DNA of 9,335 nucleotides from JBJXHG01 sp046160865 (GTDB taxonomy: Bacteria > Planctomycetota > UBA1135 > GCA-002686595). This document shows positions 1 through 7,550 of this stretch, piece after piece. Location of the stretch: contig JBJXHG010000123.1 of NCBI GenBank assembly GCA_046160865.1, positions 1 through 9,335 of the forward strand, given 5' to 3'. The notes under the pieces were generated by a model. That model ran no database searches and was not told where the DNA came from. It saw only the letters and a list, made by a program, of their open reading frames with translations. Within the stretch, counting starts at the first letter, position 1. Each line of letters begins with the position of its first letter. Both the position numbers and the translations under genes were made by a program.

Positions 1-3000
1 CGCACTCGTGCGAGCGACGACGGCGACGCGCCCACCATTCACCGCTTGGGCGGCTTCGACCGCTTCGGCGATCCGCGAGCGCGATTCGTCGCCGAACGTG
101 ACACGGTCGAGCACGAGGTCGATGCGCGACTCGCGCTCGATGGACGGAGCCTCCGCATCGAGACGCTGCTCGGCGCCATCGAGCAGATAGCGCGTGAAGC
201 CCGAAGCGCGCCAGGCCTCCGAGCGCTCCTTCCACGCCGACGATGCGTCCGGTGGAACCGGCATCTCCGTTCCGAAGATCGGTGCGACGATCCAGCCGGA
301 AGCGCCCGCGTACTCCGTCGCGATGCGGCGCGCGATGCGCGCGGCGTCCGCGGGCTCGAGCTTGTCGCCGTGAGTCGGACAGCGTCGCGTCGAAGCGCGC
401 GCCCAGAGTACGCGCAAGTGATCGTGGATCTCGGTCGTCGTCGCGACGGTCGAGCGCGGCGACGCGGCGCCGACGCGCGCTTCGACCGCGACCGCCGGAC
501 CGAGACCTTCGATCTTGTCGACCGGCGGACGATCCTTCGTGCCGAGGAACTGCCGTGCGTACGTCGAGAGCGACTCGACGAAGCGCCGCCGTCCTTCCGT
601 GAAGATCGTGTCGAGCGCGAGCGAACTCTTGCCCGACCCGCTCGGCCCCGTGACGACCGTCAGCGCCTCGCGCGGGATCGACACGTCGACGTTCTTCAGG
701 TTGTGCGTGCGCGCGCCCTCGACTCGGATCTCGCCGCTCTCGGCCGCGTCGATCGCCGCAAGGGACGACAGCGCATCCGAAGGCGGTACGTCGTACGCGC
801 CGAGCAGCGCTTGGCCCGTGAAGGAGCGCTTCACGCGCTGCACGTCCTCGGGTGTGCCTTCGGCGACGAGCTCGCCGCCGTGCTCGCCACCGTCGGGCCC
901 GAGATCGACGAGCCAGTCCGCCGCGCGCAGCACGTCGAGGTTGTGCTCGATGACGAGCACGGTGTGACCGAGATCGACGAGACGCTGCAACGACGCGACG
1001 AGGCGCGCGACATCCTGCATGTGCAGGCCGGTCGTCGGCTCGTCCAATAGATAGAGCGTGTGACCGCGCGGCGAGCGCGCGAGCTCCGTCGCGAGCTTCA
1101 GCCGCTGCGCCTCTCCGCCGGAGAGCGTCGTCGAGGGCTGGCCGAGCGTCAGGTAGCCGAGGCCGACTTCGTCGAGGATCGACAGCGGTCGCGCGATCTT
1201 CGGATGATCGCGGAAGAGCTCGAGCGCCTCCTCGACGGTCAGCGCGAGCACGTCGGCGATACTCTTCTCGCGGTAGCGGACCTCGAGCGTCTGCGCTTGG
1301 AAGCGGTGGCCGCCGCACTCCTCGCACGTGACGGTGACCGGCGCGAGGAATTGCAGCTCGATGTAACGCGCGCCCGCGCCGCCGCAGGCTTCGCAGCGGC
1401 CGCCGGCCACGTTGAACGAGAAGCGCGACTTCTCGTAACCGCGCATGCGCGCTTCGGGCAGGCTCGCGAAGAGATCGCGGATCGGATCGAGGACGCCCGT
1501 GTACGTGGCGGGGTTCGAGCGCGGTGTGCGACCGATCGGCGTCGCGTCGATCTCGACCATGTCGTGCACGTGCTCCAACCCGCGCACGGTGTCGTGATCT
1601 TCGGGCGGCGGCGCTTCGCGGCCGAGGTGACGCGCGACCGCGCGCGCGAGGATGCGCTCGACGAGCGTCGACTTGCCCGATCCCGAAACGCCGCTGACCG
1701 CGGTGAACGTGCCGAGCGGGAAGCGCACGCGCAGATCCTTGAGATGGAACGCGCGCGCGCCTTCGACGACGAGCTCCTTGCCGTTGCCCGCACGCCGCGC
1801 GTCGGGCGCCGGCAACTGCCACTCTCCGCGCAGGAGTCGTCCCGTCGGCGTGTCGGTGCGAGCGACGTCCGCGGGCGCACCGATCGCGGTCACGTGTCCG
1901 CCGTGTCGTCCGGCGCCGGGGCCGACGTCGATCAGCCAGTCCGCTGCGCGCAGCGTCGCTTCGTCGTGCTCGACGACGACGACGGTGTTGCCCGCGTCGC
2001 GCAGGCGCCGCAGCGCACCGAGCAATCGGCCTTGGTCGCGTGCGTGCAGTCCGATCGACGGCTCGTCCAATACATAGAGCACGCCGCGCAGACCCGCGCC
2101 GAGCTGCGCCGCGAGACGAATGCGCTGCGCTTCGCCGCCCGAAAGACTCTCGGCCGAGCGGTCGAGCGTGAGGTATCCGAGTCCGACCTCGAGCAGGAAG
2201 TCGATGCGACGGCTGATCTCGGACAGGAGATCGCGCGCGATGCGCGCTTCGCGCGGCGTGAGCACGAGTCCCGACAGCTTCGCCCAGAGCTGCTCGATCG
2301 GCACGTTGGTCACGCTGGCGAACGTCACACCGCCGAGCAGCACCGCGTTCGCCGCGGGCTTCAAGCGGCTGCCGTCGCAGGCTTCGCACTTCGACGCCGC
2401 GAGATAGCGCTCGACGAAACGGCGCTTGCCGCCCTTCTTGCTCGCGTCCTCCAGCGCGGGGATCACGCCGGGGTAGCGGCGCTGGAAGCGAACCGAACCC
2501 TTGAACTTCTTGCCCGACCAGCGCGCCTCCGCGTCGAACCGTTCCTCGCCGGAGCCGTGCAGCATGACCTGCTTCGCATGCACGGAGAGCTCACGCCACG
2601 GCGTGTCGAGGTCGAAGTCGTTCGCTTCGGCGACCTGATCGAGGAAGCGGTAGTCCACGCGCGGGAACGCGAGTCCGCCGCCCGCGGCGCGCGTCACTGC
2701 CAGCGCACCTGCGCGCACCGACAGCGACGCATCGCGGACGATCGAGGCTTCGGACACACGCGCGACGACGCCGAGTCCGATGCACGCGGGACAGGCGCCG
2801 TGCGGCGAGTTGAACGAGAAGAGGCGCGGCTCGAGCGGCGGAACGTCGGCGCCGCATCCCGGACAACTGCGACTCGTCGAGTACGACTTGTCGCCGGCCG
2901 GCGCCGACGTGACGAGATCGCCGCCGCCGACCTCGAGTGCGTGTTCCACCGCTTCGCGCAGGCGCGAGAGCTCGGCGGCTTCCGGCTTCAGGCGATCGAC

Positions 3001-3615
3001 GACGACCTCGATCGTGTGACGCTGATAGCGCGCGAGCTCCGGTACGTCCTCGATCCGCAGCAGCTCGCCGTCGACACGCGCGCGGACGAAGCCCTTCTTG
3101 CGCAGGTCGTCGAGCAGCGCGCGGTGGTGCCCCTTGCGGTCGCGAACGAGCGGCGCGAGCACGAGCACCGTCTCGCCGCTCGCTTCGCGCAGCACCTGTT
3201 GCACGATCTCTTCGGGCGTCTGGGAGCGCACCGGCAGCTTGCAGGTCGCGCAGTGCGCACGTCCGGCGCGCGCGAAGAGCACGCGCAAGTGGTCGACGAT
3301 CTCGGTCAGCGTCCCGACCGTCGAGCGCGACCCCTTCGGAATCGACTTCTGGTCGACCGCGATGGCCGGCGAGAGCCCGGTGATGCTCTCGACCTCAGGC
3401 TTCTCCATGTGCCCGAGGAATTGGCGCGCGTACGCGGACAAGGTCTCGAGGAACCGCCGCTGGCCCTCGCGGAACAGCGTGTCGAACGCGAGCGACGACT
3501 TGCCCGATCCCGACACCCCGGTGATCGCGACGAGGCGATTGCGCGGAATGTCGACGTCGACGCCGACCAGATTGTTCTGGCGGGCGCCTCGGATCTGGAT
3601 GAGGCCCTGGACCAT
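1..3615 (-). CDS. uvrA: Tandem-fused (double-length) UvrA excinuclease ATPase, 3' end outside window
   Basis: UvrA is the damage-sensing ATPase of UvrABC nucleotide excision repair in the cytoplasm. The ORF starts at ATG 3615; an in-frame TAG at 3715-3717 rules out a longer form. It stays open for 1205 codons to the window edge. Residues 1-940 form a complete UvrA: Walker A GVSGSGKS (33-40), UvrB-binding region (about 120-250), zinc cysteines 251/254/275/278, signature LSGGEAQ (491-497), Walker B LDEPS (516-520), second Walker A (642-649), zinc finger C741/C744/C764/C767, second signature LSGGEAQ (831-837), Walker B LDEPT (857-861) and H-loop EH (890-891). Where a normal UvrA of about 950 residues ends, a linker (about 940-963) leads into a second UvrA N-terminus: EIRVEGARTHNL, Walker A GPSGSGKS (990-997), STYARQFLG and PRSTVATTTEIHDHLRVLWA. 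I read every codon triplet in this frame and found no stop. Double-length UvrA proteins are known in several phyla; that this cell also has a normal-length UvrA is not visible here. Confidence 0.95.
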   Translation of the reverse strand, partial: MVQGLIQIRGARQNNLVGVDVDIPRNRLVAITGVSGSGKSSLAFDTLFREGQRRFLETLSAYARQFLGHMEKPEVESITGLSPAIAVDQKSIPKGSRSTVGTLTEIVDHLRVLFARAGRAHCATCKLPVRSQTPEEIVQQVLREASGETVLVLAPLVRDRKGHHRALLDDLRKKGFVRARVDGELLRIEDVPELARYQRHTIEVVVDRLKPEAAELSRLREAVEHALEVGGGDLVTSAPAGDKSYSTSRSCPGCGADVPPLEPRLFSFNSPHGACPACIGLGVVARVSEASIVRDASLSVRAGALAVTRAAGGGLAFPRVDYRFLDQVAEANDFDLDTPWRELSVHAKQVMLHGSGEERFDAEARWSGKKFKGSVRFQRRYPGVIPALEDASKKGGKRRFVERYLAASKCEACDGSRLKPAANAVLLGGVTFASVTNVPIEQLWAKLSGLVLTPREARIARDLLSEISRRIDFLLEVGLGYLTLDRSAESLSGGEAQRIRLAAQLGAGLRGVLYVLDEPSIGLHARDQGRLLGALRRLRDAGNTVVVVEHDEATLRAADWLIDVGPGAGRHGGHVTAIGAPADVARTDTPTGRLLRGEWQLPAPDARRAGNGKELVVEGARAFHLKDLRVRFPLGTFTAVSGVSGSGKSTLVERILARAVARHLGREAPPPEDHDTVRGLEHVHDMVEIDATPIGRTPRSNPATYTGVLDPIRDLFASLPEARMRGYEKSRFSFNVAGGRCEACGGAGARYIELQFLAPVTVTCEECGGHRFQAQTLEVRYREKSIADVLALTVEEALELFRDHPKIARPLSILDEVGLGYLTLGQPSTTLSGGEAQRLKLATELARSPRGHTLYLLDEPTTGLHMQDVARLVASLQRLVDLGHTVLVIEHNLDVLRAADWLVDLGPDGGEHGGELVAEGTPEDVQRVKRSFTGQALLGAYDVPPSDALSSLAAIDAAESGEIRVEGARTHNLKNVDVSIPREALTVVTGPSGSGKSSLALDTIFTEGRRRFVESLSTYARQFLGTKDRPPVDKIEGLGPAVAVEARVGAASPRSTVATTTEIHDHLRVLWARASTRRCPTHGDKLEPADAARIARRIATEYAGASGWIVAPIFGTEMPVPPDASSAWKERSEAWRASGFTRYLLDGAEQRLDAEAPSIERESRIDLVLDRVTFGDESRSRIAEAVEAAQAVNGGRVAVVARTSA

Positions 3616-3630
3616 GCTCGGCGTTGCGCT

Positions 3631-3645
3631 CCCCCCCCTCCCACC
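3631..3645 (-). promoter_or_regulatory. G-rich Shine-Dalgarno-like tract upstream of uvrA
   Basis: On the minus strand the uvrA start is preceded by a purine-rich run (GGGAG, then eight G, then AG). It ends about 13 nt before the ATG. It is the only SD-like stretch for uvrA, but the spacing is longer than the usual 5-9 nt. The octamer G run could also vary in length by slippage. Confidence 0.3.
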
Positions 3646-3711
3646 GCGGATCGTGGCGCGCGGCCGGCATGGGCCTTCCGCGCACTTCCGTGGTCTGGGT
3701 TTAGCCCCGCC

Positions 3712-3740
3712 ATTCTAGCCCCCGGGGGGCAAGCCGAAAG
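3712..3740 (-). promoter_or_regulatory. Possible uvrA promoter in the phosphatase-uvrA spacer
   Basis: The 143-bp spacer 3616-3758 separates the phosphatase stop from the uvrA ATG. On the minus strand it holds a good -10-like hexamer TAGAAT (3712-3717), with only a poor -35 match, CTTTCG, 17 nt upstream. Between the two lies the near-palindrome GCCCCCGGGGGGC (3718-3730), which could instead be a short G+C stem at the end of the phosphatase transcript. No LexA-type SOS box is apparent. Confidence 0.22.
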
Positions 3741-3758
3741 AGCGCGCCGCGTCGCGCT

Positions 3759-4580
3759 TCAGCGTTGCACGCCCGCGCGCACGCGCTCGAAGAGGTGCGG
3801 ACCGGCCGCGACGATGTGCCCACCGCGCAGCCAGTCTCCGCCGCCGTCGACATCCGTGACGCGTCCGCCGGCCTCGCGCACGAGCAGCGCGCCCGCCGCG
3901 ACGTCGTGCGGCGCGAGATGCAACTCCCAGAAGCCGTCGAAGCGGCCGGAAGCCACGTACGCAAGGTCCATCGCCGCGGAGCCCATGCGCCGCAAGCCGC
4001 GCACGTCGAGGAAGAAGCGGTTCCAGTTCTCGAGGTTGTTGTTCCGCAGCTCGTTGCGCCGGTACGGGAACCCGGTGGCCAGGATCGCGTCGCCGAGTTG
4101 CTCGGTCTGTGAGACGCGCATCGGCAGGCCATTCTCGAACGCGCCGCCGCCGCGCACGGCCGTGAACATCTCGGCGAGCCGCGGCACGAAGACGATCGCG
4201 ACCGAGGGCACGAGACTCCCGTGCGCATCCGTCTCGTACAGCGCGATCGACACCGAGAACGCTGGCAGCCGGCTCACGAAATTGACCGTTCCATCGAGTG
4301 GATCGAGGAACCAGCGTGGTCGGCCATCGAGGCGCGCGTCGTGCACCTCTTCCTCGGCTTCGATCGCGAAGTCCGGAAACGCGGCACGCAGGCGTTTCAC
4401 GATGCAACGCTCGCTCGCGATGTCGGCGGCGGACTGTAGGTCGCGCGCGCTGCTCTTCGTGCGCAACGCCGCGGGATCCAGGCGGCCCAGGTGCTCGAGC
4501 AAGAGCGCTCCCGCTTCCCGCGCCGCCGCCTCGGCGGTGGAGAGCGCTCGCTCGAGCGTCGCGGGCTCGAGCAAGCTCAA
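3759..4580 (-). CDS. Inositol monophosphatase family protein (Mg-dependent sugar phosphatase)
   Basis: This is a cytoplasmic Mg2+-dependent phosphatase of the IMPase/SuhB/FIG superfamily, which hydrolyses inositol phosphate or related small phosphate esters; the substrate cannot be told from sequence. With the TTG start at 4580 it is 273 residues, the usual family size. Motifs in order: ADIASE near 52-57; the acidic metal-binding EAEEE (74-78); the hallmark DPLDGTVNF (93-101); RRMGSAAMDLAYVASGRFDG (197-216), the usual substrate-proximal segment; and HDVAAGALLVREAGG (225-239), whose Asp226 is the third metal ligand. Most relatives have Trp before that Asp, where this one has His. No ATG exists in the frame near the family N-terminus. 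The TTG overlaps the dacB stop as TTGA, which suggests translational coupling; a second TTG lies two codons further in. The frame stays open upstream through dacB, but that part has no family similarity. Confidence 0.9.
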   Translation of the reverse strand: MSLLEPATLERALSTAEAAAREAGALLLEHLGRLDPAALRTKSSARDLQSAADIASERCIVKRLRAAFPDFAIEAEEEVHDARLDGRPRWFLDPLDGTVNFVSRLPAFSVSIALYETDAHGSLVPSVAIVFVPRLAEMFTAVRGGGAFENGLPMRVSQTEQLGDAILATGFPYRRNELRNNNLENWNRFFLDVRGLRRMGSAAMDLAYVASGRFDGFWELHLAPHDVAAGALLVREAGGRVTDVDGGGDWLRGGHIVAAGPHLFERVRAGVQR

Positions 4581-6259
4581 CCGCCCCCGCTCGTGGCGAG
4601 CGCGACGCAGATCGCGTCCTGCATCGGCTTCCAACACGAGCGATTCAGGCCGTCGAAGGCCGGATACTCGACGAGGATCGAGAACACGAGGCGCTCGCCG
4701 CTCGCCGTGTCGAGCACGCCCGAGAGCGCGCTCGTTCCAGCGATGAAGCCGGTCTTCGCGTGCACGCGGCCGACCAGCTCCGGCGCGCGCATGCGGTCGT
4801 CGAGCGTGCCGCTCTCGTTTCCGACGGCGAGGGAATCCAAGTAGAGCTGCGCCGTGCGCTCGTCGCGCTCGAGCACCGCCTCCAGCAGCGCCGTGATCTG
4901 CCGCGCGCTCACGCGGTTGTCGCGCGACAAGCCGGACCCGTCGACTTGCACGAGCCCGGCGCTGTCGACCGAGAGCGCAGCGAGGGCGCGCGCGCTCGCG
5001 GCACGGCCGCCCGCGCGCGTGCCGACGCCCGCGACGGCGCGCCCGAGCGCGAGGAACAATTGATCCGCGCACGGGTTGTTCGAGTCGGTGTTGATCGGCG
5101 CGAGCACGGCGCTGATCGGCGTGCGGATCGAGGCGCGCAGCACGCCGTTCGCGAGCGCGACGCCGCGCGCACGACGGACTGCGCCGAGCACTTCGACGCC
5201 GTGGCGCTCGAGCGCGCCCCGCAAGCTCGCGCCGAAGAGCGCGACCGGATCCGGTGCGGCGAAGCGCACCGTGTACGACTCGACGTCGCGCGGAATGCTG
5301 CCTTCGACACGCGCCGCGCCGTGCAGCGCGTCGACACGGATCGACAGCGACGACTTCGGCGCGCCGGTCTCGACCCCGAACGCGGGCGCGAGTCCGTGCT
5401 CGCGCGGCTCGACGCGCACTACGGCGGGCCGGCCGGCCGCGCCGCCGGGCTTCACCACCGCGGTCAGGCAGCCCGCGTTGACGGAGAAGCCGGCCGCGAG
5501 CGCGCAGTACTCGTTCCAGTGCTGGTTGTCGGCAGGCCAGGCCGGGCCGGGCGCGGGCGGCTGGAACTCGCCCTCATCGAGCACGAGATCGCCGCCGATG
5601 CGCGAAATCCCTTGCCGCACGAGCTCGCGCGCGACCGGCGCGAAGTAGCGCTCGACCGAGCCGTCGCTCTCCTCGTCGTACAAGGGATCCGCGCCAGCGC
5701 GCACGACGAGATCGCCGCGCAGCGTGCCGTCCTCGATGACGCGCCCGGATTCGAAACGCGTCTCGAAGCTCCAATCCGGACCGAGCGAAACGAGCGCCGC
5801 GGCGGTGGTCACGAGCTTCATGTTCGACGCCGGACGAAGCGGACGATCGGCGTTGACCGCGACGACGTCGTCGGCCGTCGAGAGCGCGCGCACGTGCACG
5901 GCCACCTGGACCTGCGACGCGGCCAGCTTGCCCTTCGTCTCCTGTTCGGCCTTGCGCTGCGCCCGCTGCACTTCGGCACGGACGCGCGCGGACAACTCGC
6001 GATCGGTTTTGGGCGCGCTGCGCGGCGGCCGCGGAGCGGGATTCGCGAGCGTGTCGACAGTCGCGCGCGGCCCGTCGCTCGAGGGTGCACGACTCGTCTC
6101 CGCAGCGGAGGGCGTCGCCGTGGCGCTCGCGGCGGACGAGCGCGGTCCGGCGACCTTCCACAGCACGAGCGCACAGGCCGCGTTCGCGGCGACGATCAGG
6201 ATGACGCGGCGCAACGTGCGTCCCCTGCGGCCCGTGCTCCCGCGTGCTGTCGTGTGCAT
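4577..6259 (-). CDS. dacB: D-alanyl-D-alanine carboxypeptidase/endopeptidase, PBP4 type (peptidase S13)
   Basis: This low-molecular-weight penicillin-binding protein trims D-Ala from peptidoglycan stem peptides and/or cuts cross-links outside the cytoplasmic membrane. It has 560 residues. An arginine-rich N-terminus is followed by a hydrophobic segment at about 19-37 (VILIVAANAACALVLWKVA), a membrane anchor or uncleaved signal. Then comes an Ala/Pro/Ser-rich, partly charged linker to about 110. The three serine-active-site motifs are in the expected order: SNMK (145-148, catalytic Ser145 and Lys148), SNN (393-395) and KTG (502-504). The long stretch between the first two motifs, including IGGDLVLDEG, is typical of the S13 family. 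E. coli DacB is shorter (about 477 residues); the difference lies mostly in the N-terminal linker. The ATG at 6259 has no strong SD. Upstream is palindromic repeat copy A, beginning 13 nt away; downstream the phosphatase start overlaps the TGA. Confidence 0.93.
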   Translation of the reverse strand: MHTTARGSTGRRGRTLRRVILIVAANAACALVLWKVAGPRSSAASATATPSAAETSRAPSSDGPRATVDTLANPAPRPPRSAPKTDRELSARVRAEVQRAQRKAEQETKGKLAASQVQVAVHVRALSTADDVVAVNADRPLRPASNMKLVTTAAALVSLGPDWSFETRFESGRVIEDGTLRGDLVVRAGADPLYDEESDGSVERYFAPVARELVRQGISRIGGDLVLDEGEFQPPAPGPAWPADNQHWNEYCALAAGFSVNAGCLTAVVKPGGAAGRPAVVRVEPREHGLAPAFGVETGAPKSSLSIRVDALHGAARVEGSIPRDVESYTVRFAAPDPVALFGASLRGALERHGVEVLGAVRRARGVALANGVLRASIRTPISAVLAPINTDSNNPCADQLFLALGRAVAGVGTRAGGRAASARALAALSVDSAGLVQVDGSGLSRDNRVSARQITALLEAVLERDERTAQLYLDSLAVGNESGTLDDRMRAPELVGRVHAKTGFIAGTSALSGVLDTASGERLVFSILVEYPAFDGLNRSCWKPMQDAICVALATSGGG

Positions 6260-6269
6260 CGACGCGCGT

Positions 6270-6298
6270 ATCCTAGCAGCCCGTGACGAAAGTCATTC
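6270..6298 (-). promoter_or_regulatory. Possible dacB promoter made by the end of repeat copy A
   Basis: On the minus strand the outer end of the repeat carries ATGACT, then 15 nt, then GCTAGGAT with the -10-like TAGGAT at 6270-6275. The ATG follows 10 nt later, so any transcript from here would have almost no leader. The same arrangement occurs before galE. The -35 match is weak and the spacing short, so this is a suggestion only. Confidence 0.22.
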
Positions 6299-6439
6299 GG
6301 TCCGAAATCGGCCCGCTTGCCTCGGCGCTGCGTCGCTCGAACCTCGGCGAATCGCGAGGATTCGCCTGCGGTCGCGCTCCTTACTCCGGCGCCAACGGGC
6401 CGATCTCAAACTCGAAGCACTTCGACCACGGGCGGCTAG
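6273..6439 (+). repeat. Palindromic intergenic repeat, copy A
   Basis: This approximately 167-bp element begins CTAGCAGCCCGTG and ends with the near inverted copy CACGGGCGGCTAG. The outer arms (about 43 nt each) pair imperfectly, with the inner part AAATCGGCCCG matched by GAGATCGGCCCG on the other arm. The apex is a perfect 8-bp hairpin, GGCGAATC (6346-6353) with GATTCGCC (6359-6366) around a GCGAG loop. The middle stem is partly decayed compared with copy C. It holds no supported ORF. It fills virtually the whole gap between the MBL-fold hydrolase, whose TAG stop is its terminal TAG, and dacB, whose ATG is 13 nt away. The organisation resembles ERIC-type or MITE-type elements, but I do not recognise it as a named family. 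Confidence 0.9.
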
Positions 6440-7251
6440 TGGCCGCGATCGTCGAGTCCACGGGCAGGCGGTCGCCCGTCGAGCGTGTGGCGGCTGCCAT
6501 CGCGCGCGATCTCGATCGGACCTCGGAACACCTGCGCCGCGACGGCGCGCGCACGCTCGGGGTCCAAGCTCGGGTAGAAGTGCGTGAGCAAGAGCCGCTC
6601 GCAGTTGGCCGCGAGCGCCATGCGTCCCGCGGACGTCGGCGTCAAATGGTGCGGCACGGCTCGATCGTCGGGAAACGAGCACTCGCACACGAAGAGGCTC
6701 GTGCCGCGCGCGAGCGCCGCGACACGGGCGTCCTCGCCGCTGTCGCCGGTGTAGGTGACCGAGCGGCCGTCCGGCCGATCCACGCGCCAAGCGACGGCTT
6801 CCGGTGTGTGTCCGGTCGCAGTCCAACTGAGGCGGAAGCGGCGCGCGTCGATCACGTCCGGGACGCCGGGATCGACTTCGCGCACGTGCGCGCAGTCGAA
6901 GCGCGTGTACGCGCGACCGCCGTAGAGATCGGCGGCGAGGCGCAGGAAGTCCGCCAAGCCGCGTGGTCCGATCAGCTCGAGATCCGGCACTCCGCGGAAC
7001 GACGGGTTGCGCCGTGCGAACGCGAGCGCGAGCACGTCGAGGCAGTGGTCGGGATGGAAGTGCGAGAGCACGACGCGCTCGACGCGCGCGAGCTCGATTC
7101 CGGAGTTGGCGAGCGAGCGCAGCGTGCCCGGGCCGCAGTCGAACAGCGTGACCGCGGGATCGTCCGTGTCGCTCAACGCGTGACCCGAGCAGCCGAATCC
7201 GGCGCGCGGCAAGATCGAACCTGCACCTAGTACCGTCCAGATCGCCGCCAT
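6436..7251 (-). CDS. RNase Z-like metallo-beta-lactamase-fold hydrolase
   Basis: This is a probable cytoplasmic zinc hydrolase of the MBL superfamily, in the group holding RNase Z (tRNA 3' processing) and related phosphodiesterases; the substrate is uncertain. From ATG 7251 it is 271 residues. N-terminal GAGSILPR is followed by the metal motif HFHPDH (64-69: H64, H66, D68, H69). Further likely ligands are H148 in ATGHTPEAVAWR, D170 in YTGDSGED, the H201/H202 pair in HHLTPTSAGRMA and H224 in LTHFYP. This order matches RNase Z-like enzymes. It is shorter than typical RNase Z (about 305), and I see no clear flexible arm, so a tRNase role is not secure. The frame continues upstream to an ATG at 7455, but that extension runs through the MITE and has no family similarity, so I chose 7251. 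The stop TAG lies in the terminus of repeat copy A. Confidence 0.88.
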   Translation of the reverse strand: MAAIWTVLGAGSILPRAGFGCSGHALSDTDDPAVTLFDCGPGTLRSLANSGIELARVERVVLSHFHPDHCLDVLALAFARRNPSFRGVPDLELIGPRGLADFLRLAADLYGGRAYTRFDCAHVREVDPGVPDVIDARRFRLSWTATGHTPEAVAWRVDRPDGRSVTYTGDSGEDARVAALARGTSLFVCECSFPDDRAVPHHLTPTSAGRMALAANCERLLLTHFYPSLDPERARAVAAQVFRGPIEIARDGSRHTLDGRPPARGLDDRGH

Positions 7252-7330
7252 CGACGACCGTTGTACGCTGCGTGCCGTTGCATGTCTGCCGTTTCCGATC
7301 GACGACCGTGCAGCGCGCCGATCAGAACTA

Positions 7331-7550
7331 AGAGCACGTCCTAAAACTTCGCCGCGGCCCGAAGGCGAGCGAGCCGATGCGGCGCAAGGGGGGTAAGCCC
7401 CGGTGCGCGCAGCGCATCGAAACGCGCCAGCGGCGCGCTTCGAAGGGGATCCCACGATGCGTATTGACGAAGCAATACGCAGAGGAGGTTCGACGCTGCG
7501 CCGCGGCGGCGCAGCCGCCCGAAGCCCGACGAGGTATTAGGACGTGCTCT
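7331..7550. mobile_element. MITE-like element with 17-bp terminal inverted repeats
   Basis: The left end AGAGCACGTCCTAAAAC (7331-7347) and the inverted right end AGAGCACGTCCTAATAC (complement of 7534-7550) match at 16 of 17 positions. A TA dinucleotide is found at each boundary (7329-7330 and 7550-7551), compatible with a TA target duplication. The interior of about 185 bp has no supported gene; it includes a perfect GCGTATTG/CAATACGC hairpin at 7459-7480. Short size, inverted termini and lack of a transposase fit a non-autonomous element moved by an IS elsewhere in the genome. It sits between the hydrolase start and repeat copy B, touching the end of the latter. The region 7252-7330 to its left holds nothing I can name. 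Confidence 0.75.
7459..7480. repeat. Perfect 8-bp-arm hairpin inside the MITE-like element
   Basis: GCGTATTG (7459-7466) and CAATACGC (7473-7480) are exact inverted repeats around the six-base loop ACGAAG. The A+T-richer arms stand out in the G+C-rich surroundings. No T-run follows on either strand, so an intrinsic terminator is unlikely. Confidence 0.7.

Noticed and set aside
1060..4746. 1228-codon open frame on the plus strand
   Set aside because: It runs antisense to uvrA, the phosphatase and the end of dacB, is dominated by Arg/Ala/Glu and has no recognisable domain. It is the mirror of the strong G+C codon bias of the real minus-strand genes.
4298..6286. 662-codon open frame on the plus strand
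   Set aside because: It is antisense to dacB, which has all three catalytic motifs on the minus strand. The plus-strand product is low-complexity Arg/Ala-rich with no family similarity.
6283..7230. 315-codon plus-strand ORF beginning in repeat copy A
   Set aside because: It is antisense to the MBL-fold hydrolase and charged/Arg-rich without domain motifs. The minus strand carries the metal-binding residues.
7252..7455. N-terminal extension of the MBL-fold hydrolase to ATG 7455
   Set aside because: The extra 68 residues come from the MITE-like element and spacer, and do not resemble the family N-terminus. The fold begins at MAAIWTVLGAGS.
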